A DNA stretch of 64,000 bases from Serratia sp. DD3 (lineage in GTDB: Bacteria; Pseudomonadota; Gammaproteobacteria; Enterobacterales; Enterobacteriaceae): the NCBI RefSeq assembly GCF_000496755.2, contig NZ_AYKS02000047.1, forward strand, positions 124,001 through 188,000, in the 5' to 3' direction. A program made the translations under genes and the position numbers. The notes under the pieces are model-generated. The model worked only from the letters and a program-made list of their open reading frames with translations. It made no database searches and was not told the DNA's origin. Each line of letters opens with the position of its first letter. Position 1 is the stretch's first letter. Below, one piece after another: positions 49,211 through 58,799 of the stretch.

Positions 49211-52200
49211 ATGGATTTACTAAAGTTTCTCCTCCGTTTGCCTTTTACGTTGATAAAAGGCGTGTTTCGCTTGTTGGCGATAATCCTTGGCCTGTTGGGG
49301 CGGTTGTTCAAGCCGTTGGTGGGTAACCTGGCCTGGAGTGCACCTGGCTGGTGGACGGTATTTTCAGGTTGGGTTAAACGTGTTTTTTTGCGCCTGGAAA
49401 CTGGGGTGGATAAACATCCGGGAACAATCAGCCTGATACTACTGGTTTTATTATGTATCGCCGGTGGGGGTTACTACGGTTGGCACTGGTGGCAAAACCG
49501 GCCGCAGCCCATAGAGCCAGCCCCAATGGTCTATCAGGAAACCAGTGTCAGGGTTTCCGACCCTCAACCGATCAACTTTACGGTGCAGAAAGCCGCACCA
49601 CAGCAAGTAACGCTCACCTTTAAAAACTCAGCGGCTCCGTTAACTGATGCCGGTAAAGTGATCGATAAAGGGGTGAAAATCACGCCCGCTATTGAAGGGC
49701 AGTGGAAATGGGACAATGCCTGGACATTGGTTTTTACCTCCCAAAAACCATTACCAATGGGGGGCAGCTACGAAATCAAACTTGACCCATCGGTGCTGTT
49801 GGCACCACAAATCAAGCTGGCTAATACGCGTTATACCTTTAATGTCCCTGCCTTTGATTATCAACTTGGTCAAGCAGAGTACTATCAGGATCCGCAAGAT
49901 CCGCAAAAGCGTAGTGCAATCTTTAACGTCAAATTCAATGCCCCCGTCGATGTGGCCAGCTTTGAGAAACAGATAGCCATGGGGTTGGTTGAAGCTAACA
50001 CCAAGTCTGAAAAACCGCTCAATTTCTCCGTGATCTACGATGAGAAGAAACTCAATGCCTGGATCCATTCGCAGCCTTTGATGGCACTGGATCATGGTGG
50101 CAAGGTGCATCTGGTATTAGGGTCAGGCATCAAGTCAGTGGTAGCGGCCAATAGTATTACAAAAACCAAGGAAAACTGGGTTGCTATCCCGACACTGTAT
50201 AGTCTTGCGGTGAAAGAAGTCAGTGCTCAAGTGGTGAATAGTGATAATACCAATAGCCAGCGTGCGTTGGTGGTTGCCTTTAGCGATGCCGTAAAAGACC
50301 AGGATGTTGGGCAAGCGGTTAAAGCCTGGTTACTGCCACAACATCACCCTGATGATTCCGAGGCCAGTCAAGATCCTGACGATTTTTACCATTGGTCTGA
50401 GGTCGGCGACATTGATAAGCGCATTCTGGCGCAATCGACAGCATTGGTTTTGACCTTGAATGAGGCGGAAGAGGTTTATCAACCGCAGTTTAGCTTCAAA
50501 TTCGATGCTCCAGCTCACCGCTTTATGTTGATAGAGGTCACGAACCTGATGACCTCATCCGGTGGTTACAAAATGCCGGACAGGGTTTATCGCATTGTAG
50601 AGGTGCCGGATTACCCTAAGACCTTGCAGTTTATGTCCCAAGGTTCGCTGTTATCGGTTAATGGCGATAAACAAATCAGCGTAGCAGCGCGTAATGTGCA
50701 AGGTTTACGTCTGGATATTAAACGAGTGATCCCAAGTCAATTACAGCACATTGTCTCGTTTAAGAGCAGTGAGTACTCTTCGGCGCAGTTCAACCAGCTT
50801 AATGATGAATACTTTACTGAACATTTCAATTATCAAACCGTTATCAACAATGATAAACCGGGTGAAGTGAGTTATCAGGGGGTCGATCTTTCTCGTTACC
50901 TCTCCACCAATTCTGATTCTCACCGTGGGGTGTTCTTGCTGACCCTTTCCGAATGGCAACCAGAGAAGAAAAAAGCGCAGACGGCGGAAGAGGGGAGTGA
51001 ACAGGATCAACTGGCCGGGGATGACTTGCCGAGTTCAGAGGTTCGGGCACCTGCCGCAGGGGATTCACGCTTTGTGGTGGTGACAGATCTGGGGATTATT
51101 GCCAAGCGTTCGCAAGATAAAACCCGTGATGTATTTGTGCAATCCATCAACACTGGGGCACCGGTCAGTCATGCTGAGGTCTCGGTGATTGCCAAGAACG
51201 GTGTCACCTTGCTGAGTCAGGTGACTGATGCCAATGGGCATGTCCGTTTCCCAGCATTGGATGTGTATACCAATGAACGCCAACCAGTGATGTTCCTGGT
51301 GGAAAAAGAGGGGGATGTGTCGTTTTTACCCACCAGCAGTAATAATGACCGTGGGTTGGACTTTTCCCGTTTTGATATCGAGGGTGAAGAAACACCGGTT
51401 GATCCGCGTACGTTGAGCAGCTATCTCTTCTCTGATCGCGGTGTGTACCGGCCAGGGGATACGTTCAATATCGGTTTAATTACCCGAGCGGCAGACTGGA
51501 ACATTGCCCTGACCGGGGTACCGGTACGGGCCGAGATCCGTGATCCGCGCGATAAACTGATGATGACCGTGCCATTAACCCTGAGCAGCAGTGGTTTCAA
51601 TGAACTCAGCTATACCACCGATGAAAATGCGCCAACGGGCGAGTGGAATGTTTACTTATATCTGGTTGGTAAAAATAACGAGGCTTCCACTTTCTTGGGT
51701 CACACCTTGGTCAATGTGAAAGAGTTTGAGCCTGACCAGTTAAAGGTGAAGCTGACATTAACGCCGAATCGCCAGCAAGGCTGGGTTAAGCCTGCTGAAT
51801 TACAGGCCAACATTGATGTGCAGAATCTGTTTGGTACCCCGGCCCAGGATCGGCGTGTTACCTCCAAGCTGACCCTGCGGCCAATGTATCCGCGTTTTGA
51901 TCAGTTCCCAGATTATACCTTCTATGAAAACCGCCAGAATAACGATGGTTTTGAAACCCAGTTGGAAGACCAGACTACCAACGAGCAAGGGGTAGCCACC
52001 ATCCCATTGGGCTTGAAATCTTATGCGGATGCCACTTATCAACTGCAATTGCTGTCAGAAGCCTTTGTGGCTGGCGGTGGGCGTTCAGTGACTGCCACAG
52101 CGCGGGTATTGGTTTCACCGTATGATTATCTGGTCGGTGTGAAAGCTGACGGAGATTTGGGCTATATCAACCGGGGAGCCGCACGCCATCTGAACGTGAT

Positions 52201-55200
52201 TGCCGTTGATCCTGCGCTGAAGCAAGTGGCGCTGCCTGACCTGAAATTAGTGTTGATTGAACAGAGATATATCTCCGTACTGACCAAACAGAACTCCGGT
52301 GTTTATAAATATCAGTCGAAGATGAAGGAGGTCCAGCTTTCAGAGCAACCACTGGCGTTGACGGAGCAGGGCAACGATATCACTTTGGCGACCGAGGCAC
52401 CGGGTGATTTTGTGCTGGTGATTGAGGATGCACAAGGTAAGGTACTTAACCGTATCGCCTACAGTGTGGCGGGGAATGCCAATCTTAGCCGCTCATTGGA
52501 TCGCAATGCGGAGCTGAAGCTGAAATTGAACCTGGGGGAATATAAACCGGGTGAAGAAGTTGAAGTTTCGATCAACGCACCTTATACCGGTAGTGGCTTG
52601 ATTACGATTGAAAAAGACCGTGTTTATGCCTGGCAGTGGTTCCATACGGACACCACCAGTTCGGTGCAGAAAATATCTGTGCCGGCCGAGATGGAAGGTA
52701 ACGGTTATATCAACGTGCAGTTTGTACGTGATGTGAATTCCAGTGAAATCTTTATGAGCCCGCTGAGTTATGGCGTTATGCCATTTAAAATCAGCACCAG
52801 TGGCCGTAAGAACAGCCTGCAAGTGTTGGCACCGGAGGTGATTAAACCGGGCGAAGACCTGACCATGACGGTAAAAACTGATGGTCCACAACAGGTAGCC
52901 CTGTTCGCTGTTGATGAAGGGATTTTGCAGGTAGCGCGTTATCGCCTGAAAGATCCATTGGAGTTCTTCTTCCGCAAGCGGCAACTGAGTGTTGAAAGCT
53001 CTCAGATCCTTGATTTGATCCTGCCGGAATTCAGCAAATTGATGTCGCTGTCGGCGGCTCCTGGTGGTGATGGGGGGGAAGGATTAGATCTCAACCTGAA
53101 TCCGTTCAAACGTAAACGTGACAAGCCGGTGGCTTATTGGTCTGGTATTACCGAGGTAAATGGCGAGAAACAGTTCCATTACCCGGTACCGGATTACTTT
53201 AATGGCAAAATCCGCGTGATGGCGATTTCGGTTACGCCAAGTAAAATCGGTAATACGCAAACGTCCACTACTGTGCGTGATAATTTCATTATGACGCCGA
53301 ATGTCCCTTCGATGGTGGCACCAGGGGACGAGTTTGATGTCAGCGTCGGGGTGAGCAATAACCTTGAGGGGGGCAATGGCACGCCAGTGGCGATTACGGT
53401 GCATTTGACACCGCCACCGCAATTGGAGGTAGTAGGTAATGCTGAGCAGAGCCTTTCTTTGGCAGCCAAGCGTGAGGGGGTAATCAACTTCCGCCTGCGA
53501 GCCAAAGCGGCATTGGGGGATGCCCCGTTGACGTTTGAAGCCCGCTATGGCGATAAAACCAGCCGTCGCACTATCAGCACATCAGTCCGCCCAGCGATGC
53601 CATACCGTACACAATCGGTGATGGGGCGGATGAATGGCAGTAGCCAGAATATTGATCACTTGCGGCAGATGTTTGATGCTTATGCACAGCGTAGTGCAGC
53701 GGTATCCCATTCACCATTGGTATTGAGCCATGGTTTGGCACAGTATTTGGCGGATTATCCTTATTACTGCTCTGAACAGATCGTCAGCCGCTCGATCCCA
53801 TTGATCATGCAGAGCCAACATCCGGAAATGCAGAGCGGCCTGAGCCATGCTGAAGTCAGCCAACAATTGAAAAACCTGCTGGGTGTATTGCGTTCCCGTC
53901 AGAATGACCGGGGCGCCATTGGTGTTTGGCGTTCTTCACCAGAGACTGACCCATTTGTTACACCTTATGTGGTGCAGTATCTATTGGAAGCCAAAGCAGC
54001 GGGTTATGCATTGCCAGAAGGGATGCTGGAAGATGCTAATGGTGCATTACGTGAGTTGGCCGCCAGCGGTGATAGCGACCTTTATCACTTGCGTCTGCGT
54101 ACCTGGGCGATTTATCTGCTGACTTTGCAGGGCGAACTCACTACCAACTCGTTGGCATCGGTACAGGCAACATTGCAGAAAATGTATCCAGATAGCTGGA
54201 AAACAGATTTGAGTGCCTTGTATCTGGCCTCCTCTTATCGGCTGTTAAAAATGGATGATGTTGCCAATACCTTGTTACAGCCAAGTTGGAAGCAATTGAG
54301 TAAGGCTTACGACAAAGGGTGGTGGACGCAGAATTATTTCGATCCGCTGGTGCAGGATGCTACACGCCTCTACCTTATTACCCGGCATTTCCCAGAAAAA
54401 ATTTCTGAGATACCGCCGCAGGTACTGGAAAATATGGTCAAGGCGTTGCGAGAAGATCGCTATACCACTTATTCTTCGGCAATGAGTATCCTGGCGTTGG
54501 AAAGTTATTCTGCTCAGTTAGCAGCACAGGCAGCTTCTTCAACGGAGACATTAACCATCACCCAGACTGGTAAATCAGGGGCGGTGGATCCGCAAGTGAT
54601 TTCCTCGGTCGTCGGGCTGTTTGCTAAAGGGCAGTTTAGCGCTGATGCTCAGGCTATCCGCTTCGCCAATGCCAGCGAGGCCCCAGCCTGGTATGTGGTC
54701 ACTCAGGCCGGCTATGACCTTGCTGCTCCGCAGAAAGCCATTACGCGCGGTTTAGAAATCACCCGTGATTACACCGATGAACAAGGCAAACCGGTTACTC
54801 AGGTGACCTTGGGGCAGAAGATTAACGTCCATCTGAAAGTCCGGGCAAACTCGAAACAAGGGCAGAATAACCTGGCAATTGTTGACCTGTTACCCGGTGG
54901 ATTTGAAGTAGTACAACAAACCGCTCCAGAGCCTGCCGGCGATGAAGGTGAAGAGAGCGAGAGTACGCAAGGCGGCTGGCAGTCGCCGTTGGCAGCCACG
55001 GGTTCAACTTGGGCACCTGATTACAGCGATATCCGTGAAGATCGGGTGATTATCTATGGTAGTGCGACGACGGATATCCAAGAGTTTATCTACCAGATTA
55101 AAGCGACGAACACCGGTAGCTTTGTCATCCCACCTGCTTATGGTGAAGCGATGTATGACCGTGAAGTACAGGCAATGTCTGTTGGGAGCGGTAAACTGGT

Positions 55201-55225
55201 GGTAGTGCCTGCGGGAAGTGAGTGA
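49211..55225 (+). CDS. Bacterial alpha-2-macroglobulin, large membrane-anchored form
   Basis: A 2004-residue bacterial alpha-2-macroglobulin. Such proteins trap proteases in the periplasm after a bait region is cut, using an internal thioester. The thioester motif is present as C1520-S-E-Q in DYPYYCSEQIVSR, in the place of CLEQ in E. coli YfhM. The MG1/MG2-type beta domains start near residue 110, and the macroglobulin motif SDRGVYRPGDTFNIGLITR lies near residue 735. Unlike the 1653-residue lipoprotein YfhM, it has no lipobox; instead two hydrophobic segments (about residues 3-35 and 73-92) should anchor it in the inner membrane. pbpC follows after about 57 bp, the usual partner. Confidence 0.9.
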   Translation: MDLLKFLLRLPFTLIKGVFRLLAIILGLLGRLFKPLVGNLAWSAPGWWTVFSGWVKRVFLRLETGVDKHPGTISLILLVLLCIAGGGYYGWHWWQNRPQPIEPAPMVYQETSVRVSDPQPINFTVQKAAPQQVTLTFKNSAAPLTDAGKVIDKGVKITPAIEGQWKWDNAWTLVFTSQKPLPMGGSYEIKLDPSVLLAPQIKLANTRYTFNVPAFDYQLGQAEYYQDPQDPQKRSAIFNVKFNAPVDVASFEKQIAMGLVEANTKSEKPLNFSVIYDEKKLNAWIHSQPLMALDHGGKVHLVLGSGIKSVVAANSITKTKENWVAIPTLYSLAVKEVSAQVVNSDNTNSQRALVVAFSDAVKDQDVGQAVKAWLLPQHHPDDSEASQDPDDFYHWSEVGDIDKRILAQSTALVLTLNEAEEVYQPQFSFKFDAPAHRFMLIEVTNLMTSSGGYKMPDRVYRIVEVPDYPKTLQFMSQGSLLSVNGDKQISVAARNVQGLRLDIKRVIPSQLQHIVSFKSSEYSSAQFNQLNDEYFTEHFNYQTVINNDKPGEVSYQGVDLSRYLSTNSDSHRGVFLLTLSEWQPEKKKAQTAEEGSEQDQLAGDDLPSSEVRAPAAGDSRFVVVTDLGIIAKRSQDKTRDVFVQSINTGAPVSHAEVSVIAKNGVTLLSQVTDANGHVRFPALDVYTNERQPVMFLVEKEGDVSFLPTSSNNDRGLDFSRFDIEGEETPVDPRTLSSYLFSDRGVYRPGDTFNIGLITRAADWNIALTGVPVRAEIRDPRDKLMMTVPLTLSSSGFNELSYTTDENAPTGEWNVYLYLVGKNNEASTFLGHTLVNVKEFEPDQLKVKLTLTPNRQQGWVKPAELQANIDVQNLFGTPAQDRRVTSKLTLRPMYPRFDQFPDYTFYENRQNNDGFETQLEDQTTNEQGVATIPLGLKSYADATYQLQLLSEAFVAGGGRSVTATARVLVSPYDYLVGVKADGDLGYINRGAARHLNVIAVDPALKQVALPDLKLVLIEQRYISVLTKQNSGVYKYQSKMKEVQLSEQPLALTEQGNDITLATEAPGDFVLVIEDAQGKVLNRIAYSVAGNANLSRSLDRNAELKLKLNLGEYKPGEEVEVSINAPYTGSGLITIEKDRVYAWQWFHTDTTSSVQKISVPAEMEGNGYINVQFVRDVNSSEIFMSPLSYGVMPFKISTSGRKNSLQVLAPEVIKPGEDLTMTVKTDGPQQVALFAVDEGILQVARYRLKDPLEFFFRKRQLSVESSQILDLILPEFSKLMSLSAAPGGDGGEGLDLNLNPFKRKRDKPVAYWSGITEVNGEKQFHYPVPDYFNGKIRVMAISVTPSKIGNTQTSTTVRDNFIMTPNVPSMVAPGDEFDVSVGVSNNLEGGNGTPVAITVHLTPPPQLEVVGNAEQSLSLAAKREGVINFRLRAKAALGDAPLTFEARYGDKTSRRTISTSVRPAMPYRTQSVMGRMNGSSQNIDHLRQMFDAYAQRSAAVSHSPLVLSHGLAQYLADYPYYCSEQIVSRSIPLIMQSQHPEMQSGLSHAEVSQQLKNLLGVLRSRQNDRGAIGVWRSSPETDPFVTPYVVQYLLEAKAAGYALPEGMLEDANGALRELAASGDSDLYHLRLRTWAIYLLTLQGELTTNSLASVQATLQKMYPDSWKTDLSALYLASSYRLLKMDDVANTLLQPSWKQLSKAYDKGWWTQNYFDPLVQDATRLYLITRHFPEKISEIPPQVLENMVKALREDRYTTYSSAMSILALESYSAQLAAQAASSTETLTITQTGKSGAVDPQVISSVVGLFAKGQFSADAQAIRFANASEAPAWYVVTQAGYDLAAPQKAITRGLEITRDYTDEQGKPVTQVTLGQKINVHLKVRANSKQGQNNLAIVDLLPGGFEVVQQTAPEPAGDEGEESESTQGGWQSPLAATGSTWAPDYSDIREDRVIIYGSATTDIQEFIYQIKATNTGSFVIPPAYGEAMYDREVQAMSVGSGKLVVVPAGSE

Positions 55226-55282
55226 CAACCTGAGCCCCGTGGTTAACACCCACCTCGGGGCTCAGCTTTGTATTGAGAATTG

Positions 55283-57652
55283 ATGAAAATCTTCCCTGTT
55301 TCTTTTACTGCGGTTAAACGCTGGCTGCAGAATATTTTAATGGCGGTATTTTTGCTGGCGCTGGTGATCTTGGCAGCCAGGTTATGGCCTCATCCGCCAC
55401 TTTCGCAGGGGCTCCCCCTCTCTGCAGTTTATTATGACCGCCATGGCACACTAATGCGCATCACCTTAGCCAATGATGATCGTTATCGCCTATGGACACC
55501 GTTAGAAAAGATATCACCGTTGGTGGTGAGGGGGATTTTGTTACACGAGGATCGCTGGTTTTATTACAACCCCGGTTTTAACCCAGTCAGTCTGTTGCGC
55601 GGTTTTTGGCGCAGCTATGTGGCGGGTGGCAAAATGCAAGGTGGGTCGACGATCACCATGCAGTTAGCACGAATGCATTGGCACTTGAATACCCGTACCC
55701 CAACAGGAAAATTGATGCAGGTGCTGCGTGCTATCCAATTGGAACTCTATTATTCCAAGGACGATATTCTTGAAGCCTACCTGAATTACGCCCCTTATGG
55801 GCGCAATATTGAGAGCATTGGTGCGGCGAGCCTGATTTATTTCGCCAAGACACCAGAAGATCTTACGCTGCCGGAAGCGTTGACACTGGCGGTGTTACCA
55901 CAATCCCCCAGTTACCGTATTGACCCTAAGACCGGGGTGCTGGGGGCGGCGTTGACCCAGGCACGTAATCGCCTGTTTCAGCGCTGGCAAGGGATTTATG
56001 TGACTGACAGCAGCCAGAAAGCCTGGTTCCAGTTGCCTTTGGCACTGCGCCAACCGGAGCAAATGCCCTACATTGCGCCACACTTTATTGAGCAATTGCA
56101 GCAGCAGACACAACGGCTGGTGCAGTTAGATACTCGTGTGGAGACAACGCTAGATGCCGGGCTGCAACAGCTGATTGAAAAACAGGTGAATGCATTTATT
56201 AACCGTAATCAAAGCCGAGGCATACATAATGCTGCGGTATTACTGGTTGATAGCCGTGATATGGGGGTGCGTGCGCTGGTAGGATCTGCTGATTATTATA
56301 ACCGAGGGATCCAGGGGCAGGTGAACGGTACCAATGCCAAGCGCTCCCCCGGTTCTACACTGAAGCCCTTCATTTATGCGTTAGGCATGGAGCAGGGGGT
56401 ATTGCACCCCATGACCATTTTAAAGGATGTATCATCTTCTTTTGGTGCCTATGCGCCAGAGAATTTTGATCGGCGTTTTCTGGGGCCGGTGACGGCAACT
56501 GATGCTCTGAATTTCAGCCGTAATATTCCGGCGGTGTATGTGGCTTCGCAACTACGCCAGCCAACGTTTTATCAGTTCTTAAGTTTGTCCGGCATCGCCA
56601 ATCTGGCCAGTGAGAACCATTATGGACTCTCATTGGTGCTGGGGGGCGGTGAAGTCACGGCACAAGAACTGGCTAAGTTGTACGCCATACTGGCTAATCG
56701 AGGTTTGCTGCGTCCATTACGTATGCAGCCAAGTGATGCTTCCCCCCAGCAGCCGATACGGTTACTGAGTGAAGAAGCCAGCTTTATGACGTTGGATATG
56801 TTACGCCAGCATCGCCGGCCAGGGGATACCTTGGCACAGCGCTCATCCGCTTTACCGGTCTATTGGAAAACCGGTACCTCCTGGGGGTTCCGCGATGCCT
56901 GGAGTGTCGGTATTTTCGGGCCTTATGTGCTGGTGGTGTGGGAAGGCAATTTTGACAGCAAAGGAAATAACGTCTTTGTCGGCGTTGATGCGGCGGCTCC
57001 GCTGTTTTTCAACATTATCGACAGTATTAATGCCAGTTACCCGGGGATTGAGGAACCCAAGCATCGGTTCCCGAAGCAGTTGAAACGGCAGGATATTTGC
57101 TTGGCTAGTGGTAACCTGCCTACTGAGTGGTGTCAGCAGAAAGGCAAAACCTGGTTTATTCCTGGCAAGTCGCCTATTAAGGTGGATACGGTCTATCGCC
57201 CGGTGGTGGTGGAGATTGAAAGTGGTGAAGTAGCTTGCCCACCGTATGATAAATCGCAAACGCGTCTTGAAGTTTTTGAATTCTGGCCTTCGGATTTGGC
57301 CAATGTTTTTGCGCAGGCAGGTTTGCCCAAACGGACTCCGCCAGTAAACCATTGCCAAGATGGCACACCGCTGGTGAGTGGTAACCCACCGCGCATAACG
57401 TCGCCACTTAAAAATACCACTTATACCCTGAGGCAATCGCAACAGGGGCGTGACAAAATCGCCTTCAATGCCGTGACAGATGCGGACAGTAAAACGGTAT
57501 ACTGGTTTGTCGACGATATTTATCTTGGCAGCAGTAATAGTAAACAAGCCATTGATTGGCGGCCAATCAATAACGGCCAGTATCGTATCAGAGCCGTAGA
57601 CGACCATGGTCGTGCCGATAGCCGCCTGATTACGATTGAACGGGTTAACTGA
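55283..57652 (+). CDS. pbpC: Penicillin-binding protein 1C
   Basis: Bifunctional class A penicillin-binding protein. One N-terminal membrane segment (NILMAVFLLALVILAARLW) is followed by a GT51 glycosyltransferase domain with the motifs LLHEDRWFYYNPG and GGSTITMQLARM, then a transpeptidase domain with SPGSTLKPF (active Ser), SRN and KTGTSWGF, and a C-terminal PBP1C-specific domain of about 90 residues. It has 789 residues (E. coli 770). The ATG at 55283 is used; a TTG directly before it is a weaker choice. It pairs with the macroglobulin gene, suggesting joint protection and repair of the wall. E. coli ndk and rlmN do not follow here. Confidence 0.95.
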   Translation: MKIFPVSFTAVKRWLQNILMAVFLLALVILAARLWPHPPLSQGLPLSAVYYDRHGTLMRITLANDDRYRLWTPLEKISPLVVRGILLHEDRWFYYNPGFNPVSLLRGFWRSYVAGGKMQGGSTITMQLARMHWHLNTRTPTGKLMQVLRAIQLELYYSKDDILEAYLNYAPYGRNIESIGAASLIYFAKTPEDLTLPEALTLAVLPQSPSYRIDPKTGVLGAALTQARNRLFQRWQGIYVTDSSQKAWFQLPLALRQPEQMPYIAPHFIEQLQQQTQRLVQLDTRVETTLDAGLQQLIEKQVNAFINRNQSRGIHNAAVLLVDSRDMGVRALVGSADYYNRGIQGQVNGTNAKRSPGSTLKPFIYALGMEQGVLHPMTILKDVSSSFGAYAPENFDRRFLGPVTATDALNFSRNIPAVYVASQLRQPTFYQFLSLSGIANLASENHYGLSLVLGGGEVTAQELAKLYAILANRGLLRPLRMQPSDASPQQPIRLLSEEASFMTLDMLRQHRRPGDTLAQRSSALPVYWKTGTSWGFRDAWSVGIFGPYVLVVWEGNFDSKGNNVFVGVDAAAPLFFNIIDSINASYPGIEEPKHRFPKQLKRQDICLASGNLPTEWCQQKGKTWFIPGKSPIKVDTVYRPVVVEIESGEVACPPYDKSQTRLEVFEFWPSDLANVFAQAGLPKRTPPVNHCQDGTPLVSGNPPRITSPLKNTTYTLRQSQQGRDKIAFNAVTDADSKTVYWFVDDIYLGSSNSKQAIDWRPINNGQYRIRAVDDHGRADSRLITIERVN

Positions 57653-58162
57653 CATGTTTTAGTGAGCAGGGGTAGCAGCCAGGTAGCTTGAGTGGTGCCA
57701 AGTAATCCGTATTATGGCTTCAAGCGGTTTGTTGAAGCAGCGATAAAAACAAGCCAGTAACAGGCATTATAGAAAAGTGTATATATGATTGTTTTATATC
57801 AAAATAATCATGTCTATGATTTGTATTATTTTTTTAAGAAAATAAGTTAAAAGTTAAACTTTGGCCTATATTTAATTAAGTACCTGATTTTCATTAGGTT
57901 ATTAATCATTACAAGTTTAGCAGCTACCAGCAGATGATCCTAGCTAACCCTCACTCATTTGAGATTGCCAGTACCATCATACTTGGATACCATCAGCGCT
58001 GACTCTGCTCCTAACTCATGTCTCGTTAGCCGCTTAGTGTAAACTGTCCGACTTTATGGGATTAGCTTATTAGGGGCTTTTATTTTCTCAGAAGAGACTG
58101 CTGGCGGTGCAGCCTTGTGCAAGACGTCTTACCGTATAGCCGTCCCTCTATTGAGGCGTTTA
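57653..58162. other. AT-rich boundary of the accessory region
   Basis: About 500 bp without a supportable gene. Base composition drops to strongly AT-rich from about 57,770. It separates the backbone gene pbpC from a mosaic of foreign genes. No tRNA or direct repeat marking an attachment site was found. Confidence 0.5.
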
Positions 58163-58357
58163 ATGATGAACAGCAAAAACTATGAGAGCCACCGTAAAGC
58201 AATAGTTAGCAAGGGCATCCCGTCCGAACTGCTGGCGCGTATTACTGATTCTGATATTCAGGTGATCAATACATTTCTAACTCGTATTAGAAAACTTGAA
58301 TTGACGCCACAGGAAAAAAACTGGGTTAACAACACGGTTAATGCAAAAGGGTTGTAA
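58163..58357 (+). CDS. Hypothetical small protein
   Basis: A 64-residue frame starting with ATG-ATG, preceded by GAGG at a 6-base spacing. The product is charged and helical in character (SKNYESHRKAIVSKGIP..., LTRIRKLELTPQEKNWVNN) with no membrane segment. I do not recognise it. Start, length and reading frame look like a real small gene or the remaining end of a larger one; no partner gene is adjacent. Confidence 0.4.
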   Translation: MMNSKNYESHRKAIVSKGIPSELLARITDSDIQVINTFLTRIRKLELTPQEKNWVNNTVNAKGL

Positions 58358-58797
58358 ATAGGGCTAGGTTGACCGTATTTCCGCTGACAGCGATCACAGT
58401 TGTTTTCAAACCTAATGGCTACAATGTCAAGTTCTTGTTGGACGGGATTCTGGGGCACTGGATGAAACTACTGCTGGGCCTGCGGTGTATGTGGTCGCGC
58501 TCATGCCTTAACATAGAAAGTTTCAATGAGGTATTAGCAGAGATTGGCCCGTGATAGCGCCTGTAAGCCACTTAGCCGTGTTAAACCTGCTGGTTGATGG
58601 GTGTTAGCAGTACAATGCAGATCAACACTACTCGGTTGCATAAATTCAAATATAACTGGGTTATTAGCAAAAGTGATTGATTTAAGTCCCCAATTCAGCA
58701 GAAGTACTTACTGAAAAGACATGGCCTTTGCGTGAGGTAGGCCAAATGTTGGATATTCGTCGCTGGATGCCACATTATTATACAACACAACATGTAC
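58358..58797. other. Gene-free stretch left of IS630
   Basis: About 440 bp in which only short frames with no recognisable product occur (for example 58369-58554). Probably degenerate foreign sequence. Confidence 0.4.
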
Positions 58798-58799
58798 TA

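Noticed and set aside
58369..58554. 61-codon plus-strand frame after the small hypothetical gene
   Set aside because: No ribosome binding site and no protein-like composition; likely chance.
58720..58797. Possible truncated protein left of IS630 (reading WPLREVGQMLDIRRW)
   Set aside because: The open stretch is short, starts after a stop codon without a start site, and does not continue on the other side of the IS.
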